The notes beneath the pieces were generated by a model. That model saw only the letters and a list, made by a program, of their open reading frames with translations, had not been told where the DNA came from and did not search any database. Made by a program: the position numbers and the translations under genes. A stretch of DNA of 25,540 nucleotides from Lachnospiraceae bacterium (GTDB taxonomy: Bacteria; Bacillota; Clostridia; Lachnospirales; Lachnospiraceae), in NCBI GenBank assembly GCA_003447295.1, contig DLZQ01000026.1, positions 1-25,540 on the forward strand. Reading direction: 5' to 3'. Positions within the stretch are counted from its first letter, which is position 1. Every line of letters starts with the position of its first letter. This document shows, one piece after another, positions 23,196 to 25,540 of this stretch.

Positions 23196-23220
23196 TACGA
23201 TTAAGTTATCTAAAAAGCAA
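23192..23220 (-). promoter_or_regulatory. Promoter of the XRE regulator and ABC operon
   Basis: TTGCTT (23220-23215), 17-base spacer and TATAAT (23197-23192) on the minus strand. Confidence 0.65.
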
Positions 23221-23280
23221 TGAAGCAAGAATGAACATACTTGACAATTCACATTTACCACAATCATACGTCTAAATCAA

Positions 23281-23332
23281 TTGAGCATTTGGAAACTTTC
23301 CATTTTAATCTTATTAATTTCCTTTTGCTCAA
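23281..23332. repeat. Inverted repeat between trpA and the regulator
   Basis: TTGAGCA (23281-23287) and TGCTCAA (23326-23332) flank an AT-rich stretch that itself contains the palindrome TGGAAA-C-TTTCCA. It is the only structure seen between trpA and the regulator promoter. It has no U-run, so I do not call it a terminator. Confidence 0.4.
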
Positions 23333-23387
23333 GTAGTTACAGCAATAACCGTTTCCTAGATTATCGTGTCATACCTCCTATCGTTGT

Positions 23388-24170
23388 CTACTCTGCTACG
23401 GCCTCTTTCATGCTCTTCACATATTCTCCGATATAGGGAGCTGCGTCTTTGCCATACTTTGCAATGATCTTCACGATGGCACTTCCAACAATGGCTCCGT
23501 CGGATATGGACGCCATAGCCTTGGCCTGCTCGGGAGTGCTGATGCCGAAACCGATAGCACAGGGAACGTCGGTCACGGTGCGGATGCTTTCCACGATAGC
23601 AGGCAGATCGGTCTTGATCTCACTGCGCACACCGGTGACACCCATGGAGCTTACCACATAGATGAATCCTTCCGCCTCCGATGCGATCTGACGGATACGG
23701 CTCTCGGAAGTGGGTGCGATCATGGAGATCACCTTCACGCCATGGGTTTTAGCGGGAGCCTCCACCTCTGCCTTCTCTTCATAAGGCACATCGGGAATAA
23801 TGATAGCGCTGATGCCCAGTTCCTCACACTTTGAAAAAAATTTCTCATACCCATAATGGAATACGGGATTTACATAAGTCATAAACGCCAGGGGGATCTC
23901 CGACTGCTCCCGCACCCTCTGCACGATCTCAAACACACCGTCCGTGGTCATACCGTTGCTAAGAGAACGGATATTTGCCTCCTGGATCACCACACCTTCC
24001 GCCGTGGGATCAGAAAAGGGAATACCGATCTCTATGAGATCCGCCCCTGCCTTCTCCATCTCCAGAATAAACTTTACAGTGCTGTCCGCATCCGGGTCTC
24101 CTGCGGTAAGGAAAGCTATGAATGCTTTTTTATTGGGAGTATCAAATACTTTATCCAAATAATTATTCAT
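23388..24170 (-). CDS. trpA: Tryptophan synthase alpha subunit
   Basis: Cleaves indole-3-glycerol phosphate to indole and glyceraldehyde 3-phosphate; indole is channelled to TrpB. A TIM-barrel protein of 260 residues with LIEIGIPFSDP (Glu47, equivalent of the catalytic Glu49) and phosphate-binding SSMGVTGVRSE and GFGISTPEQAK. The position of catalytic Asp60 reads Glu58 (DPTAEGVVIQ). I chose the ATG at 24170, nine bases after GGAG; the ATG at 24185 lacks a site. It lies 94 bases after trpB as the last gene of a trp operon that continues beyond the window. I see no good terminator after it. Confidence 0.95.
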   Translation of the reverse strand: MNNYLDKVFDTPNKKAFIAFLTAGDPDADSTVKFILEMEKAGADLIEIGIPFSDPTAEGVVIQEANIRSLSNGMTTDGVFEIVQRVREQSEIPLAFMTYVNPVFHYGYEKFFSKCEELGISAIIIPDVPYEEKAEVEAPAKTHGVKVISMIAPTSESRIRQIASEAEGFIYVVSSMGVTGVRSEIKTDLPAIVESIRTVTDVPCAIGFGISTPEQAKAMASISDGAIVGSAIVKIIAKYGKDAAPYIGEYVKSMKEAVAE

Positions 24171-24264
24171 TGTTGTTATCTCCATCTTCTTATTTTGTAA
24201 TTTCTGTTTTGATTTTTACTTTCTTCTGTCTGTTACTCCTATGAGGGCTTTACCGTCAAAACGA

Positions 24265-25449
24265 TCAGTCATGAATATCCACGCCACGGTATCTTGCGAT
24301 GGCTGCCACATCCTTGTCACCTCTGCCGGACAGACATACGATAATACTCTGATCCGGGCTGTAATTCTTTGCGATCTTACGCACCTGTGCTACCGCATGG
24401 GCACTCTCAATGGCGCAGATGATTCCCTCGGTTCTTGCCAGATATTCAAACGCATCCACTGCTTCATCATCCGTAATGGGGACATACTGCGCTCTGCCGA
24501 TGTCATGCAGATAAGCATGCTCCGGTCCGATACCGGGATAATCCAGTCCTGCGGAAATGGAATATACGGGAGCGATCTGTCCGTACTCATCCTGGCAGAA
24601 ATAGGATTTCATGCCATGGAAGATTCCTAAGGAACCCGTCGCAATCGTAGCTGCGGTCAGTGCCGTATCCACGCCCTTGCCTGCCGCCTCACAGCCGATG
24701 AGTTCTACATCCTGATCCTCAATAAAGTTGTAAAACGCACCCATGGCATTGCTACCGCCGCCCACACAGGCTACCACGGCTGCCGGAAGCTTTCCCTCTG
24801 TCTTCAGGATCTGTTCTTTTGCTTCCTGACTGATGACACTCTGAAAATCTCTTACGATCATGGGGAAAGGATGCGGTCCCATAACGGACCCCAGTACATA
24901 ATGGGTATCCGCCACGCGGTTGGACCATTCTCTCATGGTCTCATTGACGGCATCCTTTAAGGTCATGGTACCGGAAGTCACGGGATGCACCTTGGCTCCG
25001 AGGAGTTCCATACGATAGACATTCAGCGCCTGTCTGTCAGTATCTTCTTTTCCCATAAAGATCTCACATTCCATCCCTAAAAAGGCTGCTGCCGTTGCGG
25101 TAGCCACACCATGCTGTCCGGCACCGGTCTCTGCGATCAGGCGGGTCTTACCCATCTTCTTGGCAAGCAACGCCTGTCCCAGGGCATTGTTGATCTTGTG
25201 GGAACCGGTGTGGTTTAAGTCCTCTCTCTTTAAATAGATCTTCGCGCCGCCCAGATCCTTGGTCATCTTCTCCGCATAATACAGCAGAGAGGGGCGACCG
25301 GCATATTCATTCAACAGCTTATTTAGTTCCGCATTGAATTCCGGATCCTTTTTATAATGCTCATAGCACTCCTCCAGATGGATCAGTTCATTCATCAATG
25401 TCTCGGAGATATATTGTCCTCCGTGGATTCCGTAACGTCCTTTGCTCAT
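24265..25449 (-). CDS. trpB: Tryptophan synthase beta subunit
   Basis: PLP enzyme joining indole and serine to form tryptophan, in an alpha2-beta2 complex with TrpA. The 394-residue length is typical of the standard TrpB1. The PLP lysine is in [13 protein letters not shown] (Lys85), the catalytic Glu in [19 protein letters not shown] (Glu107), the phosphate loop in [11 protein letters not shown], and the C-terminus has [14 protein letters not shown] lies eight bases before the ATG at 25449. The 5' leader contains a copy of the dispersed repeat (25511-25540). Confidence 0.97.
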   Translation of the reverse strand: MSKGRYGIHGGQYISETLMNELIHLEECYEHYKKDPEFNAELNKLLNEYAGRPSLLYYAEKMTKDLGGAKIYLKREDLNHTGSHKINNALGQALLAKKMGKTRLIAETGAGQHGVATATAAAFLGMECEIFMGKEDTDRQALNVYRMELLGAKVHPVTSGTMTLKDAVNETMREWSNRVADTHYVLGSVMGPHPFPMIVRDFQSVISQEAKEQILKTEGKLPAAVVACVGGGSNAMGAFYNFIEDQDVELIGCEAAGKGVDTALTAATIATGSLGIFHGMKSYFCQDEYGQIAPVYSISAGLDYPGIGPEHAYLHDIGRAQYVPITDDEAVDAFEYLARTEGIICAIESAHAVAQVRKIAKNYSPDQSIIVCLSGRGDKDVAAIARYRGVDIHD

Positions 25450-25510
25450 TTGTTCGTCCTCTTTTCTTTATTCCTGATTTTCATTTTGATTTCTAATTTC
25501 TCATTTATAC

Positions 25511-25540
25511 TGATGCTAGGGTCAAAAGGTCTAAGCCCAC
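25511..25540. repeat. Dispersed palindromic repeat, copy 2 (cut by the window edge)
   Basis: TGATGCTAGGGTCAAAAGG and the following ten bases match 7268-7296 at 28 of 29 positions. It lies 62 bases upstream of the trpB start codon. The rest of the expected hairpin is outside the window. Confidence 0.8.

Noticed and set aside
23333..23387. Small gene after trpA starting at the ATG next to AGGAGG
   Set aside because: The ATG is only one base from the AGGAGG and the frame closes after three codons.
1..25540. CRISPR array, tRNA or rRNA genes, insertion sequence, prophage genes
   Set aside because: No regularly spaced repeats, no tRNA cloverleaf with CCA-type end, no rRNA stretches, and no transposase, integrase or phage motifs were seen.

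Overview
The window looks like a chromosomal segment from a Gram-positive anaerobe of the class Clostridia, most likely Lachnospiraceae. The evidence is the gene content and order (DUF177-rpmF, plsX-acpP, rnc-smc-ftsY-ilvA, a Hom protein with a C-terminal ACT domain), strong AGGAGG-type ribosome binding sites, TTGACA-17-TATAAT promoters and moderate GC content. The genus is not resolved. Every gene I accept lies on the minus strand, so transcription runs from high to low coordinates.

Layout in transcription order. At 25.5-23.4 kb are trpB and trpA, the last steps of tryptophan synthesis. At 23.2-18.0 kb is an AT-rich accessory block: an XRE regulator with a membrane anchor (apparently frameshifted), two ABC-2-like permeases, an ATPase, an anchored extracytoplasmic protein, a Panacea-like remnant and a separate lipoprotein. 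At 17.8-9 kb is the housekeeping core: DUF177 and rpmF (own promoter and terminator), plsX and acpP (own promoter and terminator), a 313-base structured gap, then rnc, smc, ftsY and ilvA. At 8.6-5.8 kb are a YitT-family membrane protein and a MATE exporter; the exporter is preceded by a roughly 260-base structured leader with promoter and terminator, which looks like a riboswitch I cannot assign. At 5.7-4.3 kb is an sdpR/sdpI-like pair with a near-perfect operator palindrome and no toxin gene. At 4.2-3.2 kb is a three-gene cassette, DUF3791-DUF3990-DUF3791, with 4-base overlaps, a likely ADP-ribosyltransferase-fold toxin-antitoxin or conflict module. At 3.2-0.2 kb are a two-domain PPK2 polyphosphate kinase and homoserine dehydrogenase.

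The intergenic regions are unusually informative. A terminator family recurs with a conserved 14-base flank (TTACGAGCCATGCA) and a GAGCTTGCTC tip but different, compensating stem arms. A second dispersed repeat (TGATGCCAGGGTCAAAAGG...) lies 60-75 bases upstream of both the MATE gene and trpB. The best candidates for something new are the MATE leader RNA, the DUF3791/DUF3990 cassette, and the membrane-anchored regulator plus ABC transporter cluster.

All family assignments come from reading motifs. No database or folding program was run.
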